Shown: positions 52,490-60,896, counted from the first letter of the stretch. The stretch is DNA of 64,000 bases from Micromonospora parva (GCF_000718515.1 NZ_JNZS01000009.1:1-64000), one strand, 5' to 3'. The notes: generated by a model not told the origin, from the letters alone. Made by a program: numbers and translations.

Positions 52490-52717
52490 ATGTTCCGATT
52501 CATCCGGGGCAGGAACGAAGCGCGGTGGTCGTACCGGAAAAAGAAGGTTGCGGCACCGGCGGCCGTGCCGGGCGCGACCGGCTCGGAGCGCTCGGCAGGC
52601 CCGCCGGATCGAGCACCCGCATGGGCGAACGGGCCGACGGTCGCCTTGCCGCGACCAGGCCGGGCCGGCTGGCTGACCCCGGCGCAGACCTGGCGGGCGA
52701 ACGGTGGTCGCTGGTGA
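52490..52717 (+). CDS. Small hypothetical protein, 75 aa
   Basis: An ATG at 52490 has an excellent site (GGGAGGAGATGAGCC). The product starts MFRFIRGRNEARWSYRKKKV, strongly basic and aromatic, then is Pro/Ala/Gly-rich and ends GWLTPAQTWRANGGRW. No family recognised. It is divergent from the XRE/DUF397 pair, a location where small target genes of such pairs are often found. Confidence 0.55.
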   Translation: MFRFIRGRNEARWSYRKKKVAAPAAVPGATGSERSAGPPDRAPAWANGPTVALPRPGRAGWLTPAQTWRANGGRW

Positions 52718-52928
52718 ATCCCGCAGTCCGGCAGCCGGATCGGGCTTCAGACGGCGCAAGCGACCGGACGGAGCATCGCCGCAGGGATTGGTGTGCCATT
52801 GCGAGCGTGATGTCCCTGAGGCATCAATATGACTCAGCGGCATCACGGTCATTCGGGCATCGCCCTCCGGCGAGCGGGGCGCGCCGGAGCCGGGCGACTC
52901 CACCGCCCCGGACGGCCGGAGAGCCGAG

Positions 52929-53702
52929 GTGAGCAGGCCGCACCTGCCGATGCGGCCGCTCTGGCGGTGTCGCGGCTGCGGGGCGCCCTGGCCGTGCCAG
53001 CCGGCGCGGCTGGCGCTGCTCGCCGAGTACCGGCACGACCGGGTGGGGCTGCTGGTCTACCTGGGTGCCCTGATGACGGAGGCCGGCGCTCAGCTCACCC
53101 GGCTCCACGGGCGACCCGCCGACCTGCACGAGCGCTTCCTTGGTTGGGCGCGGGGCCGGGGCGGCACAATGTTTCACGTGAATCATGAGCCGGGTGCCGA
53201 GATCCACCACACCGATCCGTTCGCGGTGCCGACCGGGCAACGGTCGCCGGTACGCCGGCTGCGTGGTCGGCTCGCCGCACCGGTGACCCTCTGGACGGCG
53301 CCCGGTCCGGCCGGGCTGACCGTCTCGTCGACCCTGGTGGCCGAGGGGGAACCGGACCGACTGCTCGGGTTGATCGACCCGGAGTCCGACCTCTGGGCGG
53401 CCGTCGAGGAGTCGGGTCGGTTCGCGGTCACGCCGCTCGGCCCGCCGCACCGGCAGCTCGCCGACCGGTTCGCCGGCCTCTTTCCGGCTCCGGGCGGGCT
53501 GTTCGCCACCGGCGACTGGGTCGAGACGTCGTACGGGCCGGTCCCGGCGGACGGCGGCGGCTGGGCCGGGTGCCGGCTGGACACCGCACGGGAGTACGGC
53601 TGGGGCCTGCTGGTCGAGGCCACGATCGAGGCCGTCGAGCTGGCCGAGGAGTCCGTCCCGCTGCTGCACTACCGCGGTCGCTACCACGAGTTGCCGACCT
53701 GA
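52929..53702 (+). CDS. Flavin-reductase-like protein with N-terminal Cys-rich module
   Basis: The product has 257 residues from GTG 52929 (GGAGAG upstream). Residues 1-80 form a small module with WRCRGCGAPWPCQPARLALLAEYRHDRVGLLVYLGALMTEA...LHERFLGWAR, a C-x2-C-x4-C pattern otherwise seen as a free-standing actinobacterial protein. Residues 100-257 are a flavin-reductase-like (FMN-binding split-barrel) domain with GLTVSSTLVAEGEPDRLLGLIDPESDLWAAVEESGRFAVTPLG and ATIEAVEL. The GLTVSS strand normally contacts FMN. It may reduce flavin or be a flavin-binding sensor. A parS-like sequence lies within the coding region, encoding the linker FHVNH between the modules. Confidence 0.82.
   Translation: MSRPHLPMRPLWRCRGCGAPWPCQPARLALLAEYRHDRVGLLVYLGALMTEAGAQLTRLHGRPADLHERFLGWARGRGGTMFHVNHEPGAEIHHTDPFAVPTGQRSPVRRLRGRLAAPVTLWTAPGPAGLTVSSTLVAEGEPDRLLGLIDPESDLWAAVEESGRFAVTPLGPPHRQLADRFAGLFPAPGGLFATGDWVETSYGPVPADGGGWAGCRLDTAREYGWGLLVEATIEAVELAEESVPLLHYRGRYHELPT
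53170..53185. promoter_or_regulatory. Near-consensus parS site inside a coding region
   Basis: TGTTTCACGTGAATCA matches 15 of 16 positions of the ParB site TGTTTCACGTGAAACA. It lies in the linker between the two domains of the flavin-reductase-like gene. ParB sites are often intragenic and clustered around the replication origin. Confidence 0.55.
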
Positions 53703-53737
53703 CCGGGGCGTCTCGTCCGGGCCCGACCGATCACCGC

Positions 53738-53753
53738 AGTGACCTGAGTCACT
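53738..53753. promoter_or_regulatory. Crp/GlxR-like operator upstream of the acetate-type symporter operon
   Basis: AGTGACCTGAGTCACT has perfect AGTGA/TCACT arms and fits GTG-N6-GNCAC. It is 127 bp before the DUF485 gene. GlxR/Crp proteins control acetate and monocarboxylate uptake in other actinobacteria, so the placement is meaningful. Confidence 0.55.
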
Positions 53754-53879
53754 TGGCGCAGCCAGCCAACCGCTCGGCGCACTCGCCGACCGTCGTCGAT
53801 CTCAGCCTTCCCTGCCGGGGAGTGCGCTCTTTACGGTGCGCGAAACTCCTCTGACGCCTGTGAAGGTGGTGATCCACAG

Positions 53880-54245
53880 ATGTCCACGGACACACCCGCT
53901 CCGGCTGCTTCCGAGTCGGACAAGTACCTGGCCGTACAACGGTCGGACGAGTTCGCCGGGCTGCGGCGTGCGCTGCGCGGCTTCGTCTTCCCGATGACCG
54001 TCGCGTTCTTCCTGTGGTATGCGCTCTACGTCATTCTCTCCGCGTACGCCCGGGACTTCATGGGCACGAAGCTGTTCGGCAGCAACATCAACGTCGCGCT
54101 GGTCTTCGGCCTGCTCCAGTTCGTCTCCACGTTCCTGATCGCCTGGCTCTACTCCCGGTACGCGGACCGGAAGATCGACCCCATCGCGGACCGGATCCGC
54201 GCCGAGATCGGGGAGGTGACCCATGAGCACGGTCCACGCGGTTGA
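53880..54245 (+). CDS. DUF485 membrane protein
   Basis: The 121-residue protein has two transmembrane helices (FPMTVAFFLWYALYVILSAYA and NVALVFGLLQFVSTFLIAWLYSRYA) and the DUF485 hallmarks SDEFAGLRRALRGFVFPM, FMGTKLFGSNINVALVFGL and YSRYADRKIDPIADRIRAE. DUF485 proteins (YjcH in E. coli) precede acetate symporters in operons and are presumed accessory subunits. The next gene begins 23 bp inside this one. Confidence 0.93.
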   Translation: MSTDTPAPAASESDKYLAVQRSDEFAGLRRALRGFVFPMTVAFFLWYALYVILSAYARDFMGTKLFGSNINVALVFGLLQFVSTFLIAWLYSRYADRKIDPIADRIRAEIGEVTHEHGPRG

Positions 54246-55914
54246 GACGTTCCTCGCGGCTGAGGCGGGCAACCACACCGCCCGCAACCTGACCATCACG
54301 CTCTTCCTGGTCTTCGTGGCGGTGACCCTGGGCATCACCATCTGGGCCAGCCGGCAGACCAAGACGGCGACCGACTTCTACGCGGGTGGCCGGTCCTTCT
54401 CCGGTTTCCAGAACGGCATGGCGATCGGCGGCGACTACATGTCGGCCGCCTCGTTCCTCGGCATCGCCGGCATCATCGCGCTGTACGGCTACGACGGCTT
54501 CCTGTACTCGATCGGCTTCCTGGTCGCCTGGCTGGTGGCCCTGCTGCTGGTGGCGGAGCTGCTGCGGAACTCGGGCCGGTACACGATGGCGGACGTGCTG
54601 GCGTTCCGGATGCGTCAGCGTCCGGTGCGTACGGCGGCGGCGGTCTCCACCATCACGGTGTCGATCTTCTACCTGCTCGCCCAGATGGTGGGTGCCGGCG
54701 CGCTGGTCGCGCTGCTGCTCGGCATCCGGCCGGGGACGACCTTCCTCGGCATGGACGCGGACACCGCGAAGGTGGCCACCATCATCATGGTCGGCGCTCT
54801 GATGATCATTTATGTCACGGTGGGTGGCATGAAGGGCACCACCTACGTGCAGATCGTCAAGGCGTTCCTGCTCATGGGCGGTGCGCTGCTGATGACCATC
54901 CTGGTGCTGGCCAAGTTCAACTTCAACCTGTCGGCGCTGCTGGGCCAGGCGGCCGAGGCATCCGGCAAGGGCAGCGCGTTCCTCGAACCCGGGCTGCGGT
55001 ACGGCGTGGAAGTCGCCGGCAACTCGACGCAGACCTTCTACAACAAGGTTGACCTGCTGTCCCTGGGCATCGCCCTGGTGCTCGGCACCGCCGGCCTGCC
55101 GCACATCCTGATCCGCTTCTACACGGTGCCGACCGCCAAGGCGGCCCGCAAGAGCGTGCTCTGGGCGATCGGCATCATCGGCACCTTCTACCTGCTCACC
55201 CTGGCCCTCGGCTTCGGTGCGGCGGCGCTGGTCGGCAGCCAGGCGATCACGGCGCAGGACAAGGCCGGCAACACCGCGGCGCCGCAGTTGGCCGAAGCGC
55301 TCGGCATCGACTTCTTCGGCGGCGAACTGGGCGGGGCAGCCCTGCTGGCGATCATCGCGGCGGTCGCCTTCGCCACCATCCTCGCGGTGGTCGCCGGGTT
55401 GACGCTGGCCTCGTCGTCCAGCCTGGCGCACGACTTCTACGCCAACGTGCTGAAGAAGGGTGAGGCGTCGGAGCGGCAGGAGGTGCGGGTCGCCCGGATC
55501 TCCGCCCTGGTGATCGGCGCGGTGTCCATCCTGTTGTCGATCTACGCGCAGAACCTCAACGTGGCGTTCCTGGTGGCGTTGGCCTTCGCCGTCGCCGCCT
55601 CGGGCAACCTGCCGGCGATCCTCTACAGCCTCTTCTGGCGGCGGTTCAACACCTCCGGCGCGGTGTGGGCGATCTACGGCGGGCTGCTCTCGGCGGTGCT
55701 GCTGGTGTTCTTCTCGCCGGTGGTCTCCGGTGCGGCGACGTCGATGTTCCCGGACCACGACTGGCAGTGGTTCCCGCTGTCCAACCCGGGCATCCTCTCC
55801 ATCCCGTTCGGTTTCCTCTGCGGGTGGATCGGCACTGTCATCTCCAAGGAACACGACGAGGACAAGTACGCCGAACTGGAGGTGCGCGCCCTCACCGGTG
55901 CTGGCGCGCACTGA
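54223..55914 (+). CDS. actP: Cation/acetate symporter ActP-type (SSS family)
   Basis: The 563-residue protein has an N-terminal leader-like helix and about thirteen transmembrane helices. SSS signatures are TDFYAGGRSFSGFQNGMAIGGDYMSAASFLGIAGIIALYGYDGF, YVTVGGMKGTTYVQIVKAFLLMGG and GTAGLPHILIRFYTVPTAKAARKS. Sequence and DUF485 context match ActP/MctC carriers of acetate, propionate or pyruvate driven by Na+ or H+. A Crp-like site upstream suggests carbon-state control. It is the better conserved of two paralogous modules in the window. A large hairpin follows the stop. Confidence 0.93.
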   Translation: MSTVHAVETFLAAEAGNHTARNLTITLFLVFVAVTLGITIWASRQTKTATDFYAGGRSFSGFQNGMAIGGDYMSAASFLGIAGIIALYGYDGFLYSIGFLVAWLVALLLVAELLRNSGRYTMADVLAFRMRQRPVRTAAAVSTITVSIFYLLAQMVGAGALVALLLGIRPGTTFLGMDADTAKVATIIMVGALMIIYVTVGGMKGTTYVQIVKAFLLMGGALLMTILVLAKFNFNLSALLGQAAEASGKGSAFLEPGLRYGVEVAGNSTQTFYNKVDLLSLGIALVLGTAGLPHILIRFYTVPTAKAARKSVLWAIGIIGTFYLLTLALGFGAAALVGSQAITAQDKAGNTAAPQLAEALGIDFFGGELGGAALLAIIAAVAFATILAVVAGLTLASSSSLAHDFYANVLKKGEASERQEVRVARISALVIGAVSILLSIYAQNLNVAFLVALAFAVAASGNLPAILYSLFWRRFNTSGAVWAIYGGLLSAVLLVFFSPVVSGAATSMFPDHDWQWFPLSNPGILSIPFGFLCGWIGTVISKEHDEDKYAELEVRALTGAGAH

Positions 55915-55927
55915 CAGCGGTACCCGA

Positions 55928-55972
55928 CAGGGGGTCCCCTGTTGACGCACGACGTCAACAGGGGACCCCCTG
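55928..55972. terminator. Long perfect hairpin after actP (terminator or dispersed palindrome)
   Basis: Two exactly complementary 20-nt arms (55928-55947 and 55953-55972) flank the loop CACGA; each arm includes GGGGGTCCCCTGTTGAC. The internal GGGGTCCCC self-palindrome makes cruciform alternatives possible. It starts 14 bp after the symporter stop. Confidence 0.8.
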
Positions 55973-56003
55973 CACCAATTCGACGGTCGGTAGGCTGAGC
56001 GGT

Positions 56004-56981
56004 ATGAAGGTTGCTGAGCGCTTTGGTTCCGGTCACCGCGTCCTCGTCACCGGCGGAGCGGGCTTCGTCCCGTCGCACCTGGTAGACGCCCTGATCGCCC
56101 GAGGTTGCACAGTGGTGGCGCTGGACAATTTCGTGACCGGCTCCAAGGAGAACGTCGCCCACCTGCTGGACCGGCCGACCTTCACCCTCGTCGAGGCCGA
56201 CATCTCCGAGGGTCTGCCGACCCACCACCCCGCGCTGGCCGAGCGGTTCGACGCGATCCTGCACATGGCCTCCCCGGCCAGTCCCACCGACTTCGCCCAG
56301 CTGCCGGTGGAGATCCTCCGGGTCGGCTCGGTCGGCACCCTGCACCTGCTGGAGCGCGCGGTCGCCGACGGCGCCCGGTTCCTGATGGCCTCCACCTCCG
56401 AGGCGTACGGGGACCCGAAGGAGCACCCGCAGCGCGAGACCTACTGGGGCAACGTCAACCCGATCGGGGTCCGCAGCGTCTACGACGAGGCCAAGCGCTT
56501 CTCCGAGGCCGCGACGATGGCGTACCACCGCTACCGCGGGCTCGACGCGGCGATCGTCCGGATCTTCAACACGTACGGCCCGCGGATGCGCCCGGACGAC
56601 GGCCGCGCCATCCCCACCTTCATCTCGCAGGCGCTGCGCGGCGAGCCGATCACCGTGCACGGCACCGGCAACCAGACCCGGTCCATCTGCTTCGTCGAGG
56701 ACCTGGTGCGCGGCATCCTGCTGCTGCTCGACTCGACCGAGACGGGCCCGGTCAACTGCGGCACCGAGCACGAGCTGACCATGCGACAACTCGCCGAGTT
56801 GATCGTGTCGCTCTCCGACAGCAGCTCGAAGGTGACCTATGTCACCCGGGGCTCGGACGACCCGGAGATGCGCCGGCCGGACCTCACGCTCGCTCGTGAA
56901 CTGCTCGGATACGAGCCGTCGATCGCGCCCGAAGATGGCCTGCGACGCACCATCGAGTACTTCCGGACGCGGCTCGGCTGA
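56004..56981 (+). CDS. NAD-dependent epimerase/dehydratase, UDP-glucuronate-decarboxylase-like
   Basis: The 325-residue extended short-chain dehydrogenase has the nucleotide motif TGGAGFVPSHL (16-26), the catalytic triad in TSEAYGDPKEHPQ (131-143) and YDEAKRF (Tyr160, Lys164), then RIFNTYGPRMRPDDGRAIPTFISQAL and GTGNQTRSICFVEDLVRG. These phrases match UXS-type UDP-glucuronate decarboxylases making UDP-xylose, or close UDP-sugar epimerases. In the Rossmann motif G-x-x-G-x-x-G the last Gly is Pro. It lies just before three LCP ligase genes, suggesting a sugar for an envelope polymer. Confidence 0.88.
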   Translation: MKVAERFGSGHRVLVTGGAGFVPSHLVDALIARGCTVVALDNFVTGSKENVAHLLDRPTFTLVEADISEGLPTHHPALAERFDAILHMASPASPTDFAQLPVEILRVGSVGTLHLLERAVADGARFLMASTSEAYGDPKEHPQRETYWGNVNPIGVRSVYDEAKRFSEAATMAYHRYRGLDAAIVRIFNTYGPRMRPDDGRAIPTFISQALRGEPITVHGTGNQTRSICFVEDLVRGILLLLDSTETGPVNCGTEHELTMRQLAELIVSLSDSSSKVTYVTRGSDDPEMRRPDLTLARELLGYEPSIAPEDGLRRTIEYFRTRLG

Positions 56982-57057
56982 GCGGATCCGCGCGTACCGG
57001 CCGTCGCTGAGTGTCGCCTGAAGGCGGTAGTGGCTCCGGCTACGTACCCTGAGTTAC

Positions 57058-58284
57058 ATGTCCGCGACCTCGTCTGCCGGCGTCCCGCATCCGTACCTGC
57101 ACCGCAGCGCCGGGCGCGCGTCGGTGCCCGGCCCCGACCGGAGCGCCTCCGGGCGTGCCCGCCCGAGCGAGGCGCGCTTCTACCCGTCGCACGACGAGGA
57201 GCAGCTGCGGCCCGGCGGCCCGAACGGGCCCACCGGGCCTGGGGGCCCGGGTGGCGCCGGTGGGCCGGGACGGCGTGGCCCGCGACCGCGCTGGGGGCGG
57301 ATCGCCCTGGTGGCGGGGGTCGCGGTGCTGGTGCTGGCGCTGCTCGGCAGCGTCGGCGCCTGGCTGTACGCCCGCAACCTCAACAGTGACCTGGCCCGCA
57401 CCGACCCGTTCGCGGAGATCACCGGCGGTCGACCCGCCAAGACCGTCGATGGCGCGCTCAACATCCTGCTGGTCGGCAGCGACTCGCGGGATCCGGACGC
57501 ACCGGTCGACACCAAGAGTCAGTGGCGCGCCGACACGATCATCGTCATGCACATCCCGGCCGACCACCAGGAGGCCTACCTGGTCTCCATCCCCCGGGAC
57601 CTGTACGTGCCGATCCCGGAGAGCGCCGGAGCGGACTGCGGCTCCGGTTCACGCGCGAAGATCAACGCTGCGTTCGCGTTCGGTGGGCTGCCGCTGGCGG
57701 TACGCACCGTGGAGTGCTTCACCGATGTTCGGATCGACCACGTGATGGCGATCGACTTCGGCGGTTTCAAGGAGGTCACCGATGCCCTCGGCGGGGTGGA
57801 CCTGAAGGTGGAACGCACCATCACGTCGATCCACAAGCCGTACCGGACGTTCACCAAGGGCACCAACCACATGGACGGCGCGGAGGCGCTGGACTGGATC
57901 CGGCAGCGCAAGCAGTTCCCGGACGGGGACTTCGCCCGGATGCGGCACCAGCAGGAGTTCCTTCGGGCGCTGATGGACAAGGCGGCCAGCACCGGCACGC
58001 TGGCGAACCCGAAGAAGCTCAACGACTTCCTCAAGTCGGTGACCGCGGCCGTAACCGTCGACCAGTCTTTCTCGGTTACAGACATGGCGCTGCAGTTCCG
58101 TAACCTGCGCGGCCAGAACCTCACCTTTGTGACCAGCCCGAACTCGGGCAGCGACACCATCAACGGCGAGTCGGTGGTGGTGTCGGACCGGGAGAAGGCG
58201 CTCGCGATGTACCAGGCCATGTCCGCGGACAAGATGGCCGACTGGGTCAAGGCCAACCCGCCGAAGAGCAACGACGGCGGCTGA
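57058..58284 (+). CDS. LytR-CpsA-Psr (LCP) family glycopolymer ligase 1
   Basis: The 408-residue protein has a cytoplasmic Pro/Gly/Arg-rich N-terminus (1-80), a single transmembrane helix (IALVAGVAVLVLALLGSVGAWLYA) and an extracytoplasmic LCP domain: NILLVGSDSRDPDAP, RADTIIVMHIPADHQEAYLVSIPRDLYVPIP, GSRAKINAAFAFGG, and LDWIRQRKQFPDGDFARMRHQQEFL. The conserved Asp and Arg residues that bind pyrophosphate are present. LCP enzymes attach teichoic acid, arabinogalactan or capsule from lipid carriers to peptidoglycan. TACCCT seven bases before the ATG suggests a leaderless transcript. It is the first of three tandem paralogues. Confidence 0.94.
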   Translation: MSATSSAGVPHPYLHRSAGRASVPGPDRSASGRARPSEARFYPSHDEEQLRPGGPNGPTGPGGPGGAGGPGRRGPRPRWGRIALVAGVAVLVLALLGSVGAWLYARNLNSDLARTDPFAEITGGRPAKTVDGALNILLVGSDSRDPDAPVDTKSQWRADTIIVMHIPADHQEAYLVSIPRDLYVPIPESAGADCGSGSRAKINAAFAFGGLPLAVRTVECFTDVRIDHVMAIDFGGFKEVTDALGGVDLKVERTITSIHKPYRTFTKGTNHMDGAEALDWIRQRKQFPDGDFARMRHQQEFLRALMDKAASTGTLANPKKLNDFLKSVTAAVTVDQSFSVTDMALQFRNLRGQNLTFVTSPNSGSDTINGESVVVSDREKALAMYQAMSADKMADWVKANPPKSNDGG

Positions 58285-58443
58285 CGCCAACCCGAGGGGC
58301 ACCAGCCGTTCGGGTCATCGAACAGCGACGATCGTCTGAGTCTGCGAAATTCGACGTCCGGATTGACCCGGGATGAACTCGCCAAGTCGATTTGATGTAC
58401 GTACAGTGGTGCCGCCCCCTCCTGATCACGAGCTGGAGCACGC

Positions 58444-59712
58444 ATGCCGGTTCAGGCCAGTCGTCGCCCTTCTTCCCCCGGGTCCGCCGCCCCCAGCGGT
58501 CGAATCGCTGCGGCCATACCCGCACAGTCGCGCCCCGGTGGTGGCGGGCCGGGCTCGCGCCCTCCGGGCGGCGGCGGTGACGGTGGTGACGACCGCCCGG
58601 GTGGCGGTGGGTCGAAGAAGCGGACCAAGCGCAAGGACCCGCTCTGGGCCAAGCTGACAGTCGTCTTCGGTGCCGTGTTGATGCTCAGCAGCGGCGTGGC
58701 CATCGTCGGCAGCAAGGCGCTGATCGGGCAGGCGACGGGCGGCATCGCGAAGGGCAACCTGCTGGGTGAGGCGGGCAAGTCCGACGCCGAGGGCGGGGCG
58801 AGCCTGGACGGCCCGATCGACATGCTGCTGCTGGGCGTGGACGCACGCGAGCGCTGGGCCGCCGACGACGTCCGCTCGGACAGCATCATCATCCTGCACA
58901 TTCCGGCCACGCACGACCAGGCGTACCTGATCTCGATCCCCCGGGACACCGAGGCGCAGATCCCGGCGTTCGAAAAGAGCGGCTACGGCGGCGGCTCCGG
59001 GAAGATCAATGCCGCGTTCCAGGCCGGCGCCGCGAACGGTGGCGGCTGGGAGGGTGGCGCCCAGCTGATGGCCCAGACGATCAAGCGGCTCACCGGGATC
59101 AGCTTCGACGGCGCGGCGATCATCAACTTCGGTGGCTTCAAGAACGTCATCGACGCCCTGGGCACGGTGCGGATCTGCGTCACCCAGGAGGTCAAGTCGC
59201 TGCACATGTCGTACGTCGACGGCAAGCCGATGTGGAACGCGGACGCCAAGAAGACCGGCAAGCAGCGGACCCCGGTGGTGCACAAGAAGGGCTGCCAGGA
59301 GATGGAGGGTTGGGCCGCGCTCGACTACTCCCGCCAGCGCAAGACCCTCAAGAACGGCGACTACGACCGGCAGGCGAACCAGCAGCAGCTGATCAAGGCG
59401 ATGGCCAAGAAGGCCACCGAGGGTGGGATGCTGACCAACCCGGCCAAGATGAATAACCTGATCAAGGCGGCGGGCAAGGCGTTCGTGCTGGACACCGGCG
59501 GCGTGCCGATCGAGGACTTCATCTTCACCATGCGCGGGGTCACCGGCAACGAGCTGACCATGCTCAAGACCAACAACGGCACGTTCAACGCCAACGGCAA
59601 CAACACCGAGGGCTTGAACGAAGAGACGATGGCCATGTTCCGGGCGGTCAAGCAGGACAAACTCGCCGAGTTCGTCTTCACCCACCCCGAGGTGATCTCC
59701 ACCCGCAAGTGA
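58444..59712 (+). CDS. LCP family glycopolymer ligase 2
   Basis: The 422-residue protein has a Gly/Pro-rich N-terminus with repeated GGGG, a basic stretch (KKRTKRKDPLW) and one transmembrane helix (LTVVFGAVLMLSSGVAIVGSKAL). The LCP domain shows DMLLLGVDARERWAADDVRSDSIIILHIPATHDQAYLISIPRDTEAQIP, GKINAAFQAG and ALDYSRQRKTLKNGDYDRQANQQQ. Residues 255-285 carry an insertion not present in paralogue 1 (DGKPMWNADAKKTGKQRTP). A 159-bp gap after paralogue 1 may hold its own promoter. Role as for the family; specific glycopolymer unknown. Confidence 0.94.
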   Translation: MPVQASRRPSSPGSAAPSGRIAAAIPAQSRPGGGGPGSRPPGGGGDGGDDRPGGGGSKKRTKRKDPLWAKLTVVFGAVLMLSSGVAIVGSKALIGQATGGIAKGNLLGEAGKSDAEGGASLDGPIDMLLLGVDARERWAADDVRSDSIIILHIPATHDQAYLISIPRDTEAQIPAFEKSGYGGGSGKINAAFQAGAANGGGWEGGAQLMAQTIKRLTGISFDGAAIINFGGFKNVIDALGTVRICVTQEVKSLHMSYVDGKPMWNADAKKTGKQRTPVVHKKGCQEMEGWAALDYSRQRKTLKNGDYDRQANQQQLIKAMAKKATEGGMLTNPAKMNNLIKAAGKAFVLDTGGVPIEDFIFTMRGVTGNELTMLKTNNGTFNANGNNTEGLNEETMAMFRAVKQDKLAEFVFTHPEVISTRK

Positions 59713-59887
59713 CGCCGGTAGTCGCGGAAAAGCAGCGACGACCCCGTCACCGCCCGTAGCCTGACGTGAGCAGGTTTCACGTATCGGCTGCGGGGAGGCG
59801 GTCACGTCCAGGTGGGGACGGAACGCAGCGGGCCGGGCCGGAGCGGCCCCGTCCGCCCGGTCACCTCGCGCCCGTGGGTCGCGCATC

Positions 59888-60850
59888 ATGCTCGGCGTCG
59901 GCCTGGCCCTCGTCCTGCTGGCCGGGCTCGCCGTGGCCGGGCTCAAGACGCTCAGCCACCGGTACGACCGCACGGTGACCAAGGAGCAACTGCTCGACCC
60001 CGACGCCCGTACCGCCCGCACCGACCTGGACGGGCCGCTCAACTACCTCCTGGTCGGCTCCGACCGACGACCCGGCGACAGCGGCCCGGACCAACGCTCG
60101 GACACCATCCTCATCGTCCACGTCCCCGCCGGGCAGCGGGAGGCGTACCTGGTCTCCATCCCGCGTGACCTGCTGGTCGCCATCCCGCCCGCCAACGGCT
60201 TCGGCGGTGGCCAGGACAAGATCAATGCGGCGTACGAGCACGGCGGCGGCGGGCAGGCCGGCGCCCAACTGCTCTCCGCCACCCTGCACCGGCTCACCGG
60301 AATCCAGTTCGACGGCGCCGCGTTGATCGACTTCTCCGGCTTCCGGAAGGTCATCGACCTGCTCGGCGGGGTACAGATGTGCGTGGACACCGAGGTCCGC
60401 TCGATCCACACCAACCGGGTCTTCACCACCGGCTGCCACCAGATGGACGGCGCGCAGGCGCTGGACTACGTCCGACAGCGCTACGACCTGCCCGGCGGTG
60501 ACTACGACCGGCAGCACCACCAGCAGCAGTTGCTCCGGGCGATGCTGGACAGCGCCGGCAGGGCGGACCTGCGAAGCAACCCCGTCAAACTCGACCAGGT
60601 GCTGCGGGCGGTCGGCAGCTCGTTGACAGTCGACACCAACGGCGTACCCCTGGAGGACCTGCTCCTCGCGCTGCGCGCGCTGCCGCCCGACGGGATGCGC
60701 GGCGTCCAGGTGCCCTCCTCGCCGCAGACCATCGACGAGGTCTCGTACGTGGTGCTCGACAACGGGGGCAACGGGCTGTTCGAGGCACTTCGCGACACCC
60801 GGGTGCCGGCCTGGGCGCAGGTCAACCCCCGCTGGGTGACCCGGTTGTGA
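59888..60850 (+). CDS. LCP family glycopolymer ligase 3
   Basis: The 320-residue protein starts directly with its transmembrane helix (MLGVGLALVLLAGLAVAGLKTL), then LCP motifs NYLLVGSDRRPGDSGPDQRSDTILIVHVPAGQREAYLVSIPRDLLVAIP, DKINAAYEHGG and LDYVRQRYDLPGGDYDRQHHQQQ. It is shorter than its neighbours because the cytoplasmic N-terminus is missing. The same frame is open upstream to about 59765, encoding a basic, Pro/Arg-rich stretch like the tails of the other two, but without ATG, GTG or TTG. ATG 59888 also lacks a ribosome binding site. Either the start is unusual or the N-terminus was lost. Confidence 0.9.
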   Translation: MLGVGLALVLLAGLAVAGLKTLSHRYDRTVTKEQLLDPDARTARTDLDGPLNYLLVGSDRRPGDSGPDQRSDTILIVHVPAGQREAYLVSIPRDLLVAIPPANGFGGGQDKINAAYEHGGGGQAGAQLLSATLHRLTGIQFDGAALIDFSGFRKVIDLLGGVQMCVDTEVRSIHTNRVFTTGCHQMDGAQALDYVRQRYDLPGGDYDRQHHQQQLLRAMLDSAGRADLRSNPVKLDQVLRAVGSSLTVDTNGVPLEDLLLALRALPPDGMRGVQVPSSPQTIDEVSYVVLDNGGNGLFEALRDTRVPAWAQVNPRWVTRL

Positions 60851-60896
60851 CGGTGTCGACGGCCCGGTCGGTGCCGAACCGGGCCACGAGGATCTA

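Noticed and set aside
56832..56845. GTGACCTATGTCAC as a Crp site
   Set aside because: It fits the motif but lies deep inside the epimerase coding region (encoding VTYVT), far from any promoter.
59774..59783. GTTTCACGTA as a third parS
   Set aside because: Again only about 9 of 14 consensus positions match, expected by chance at this level.
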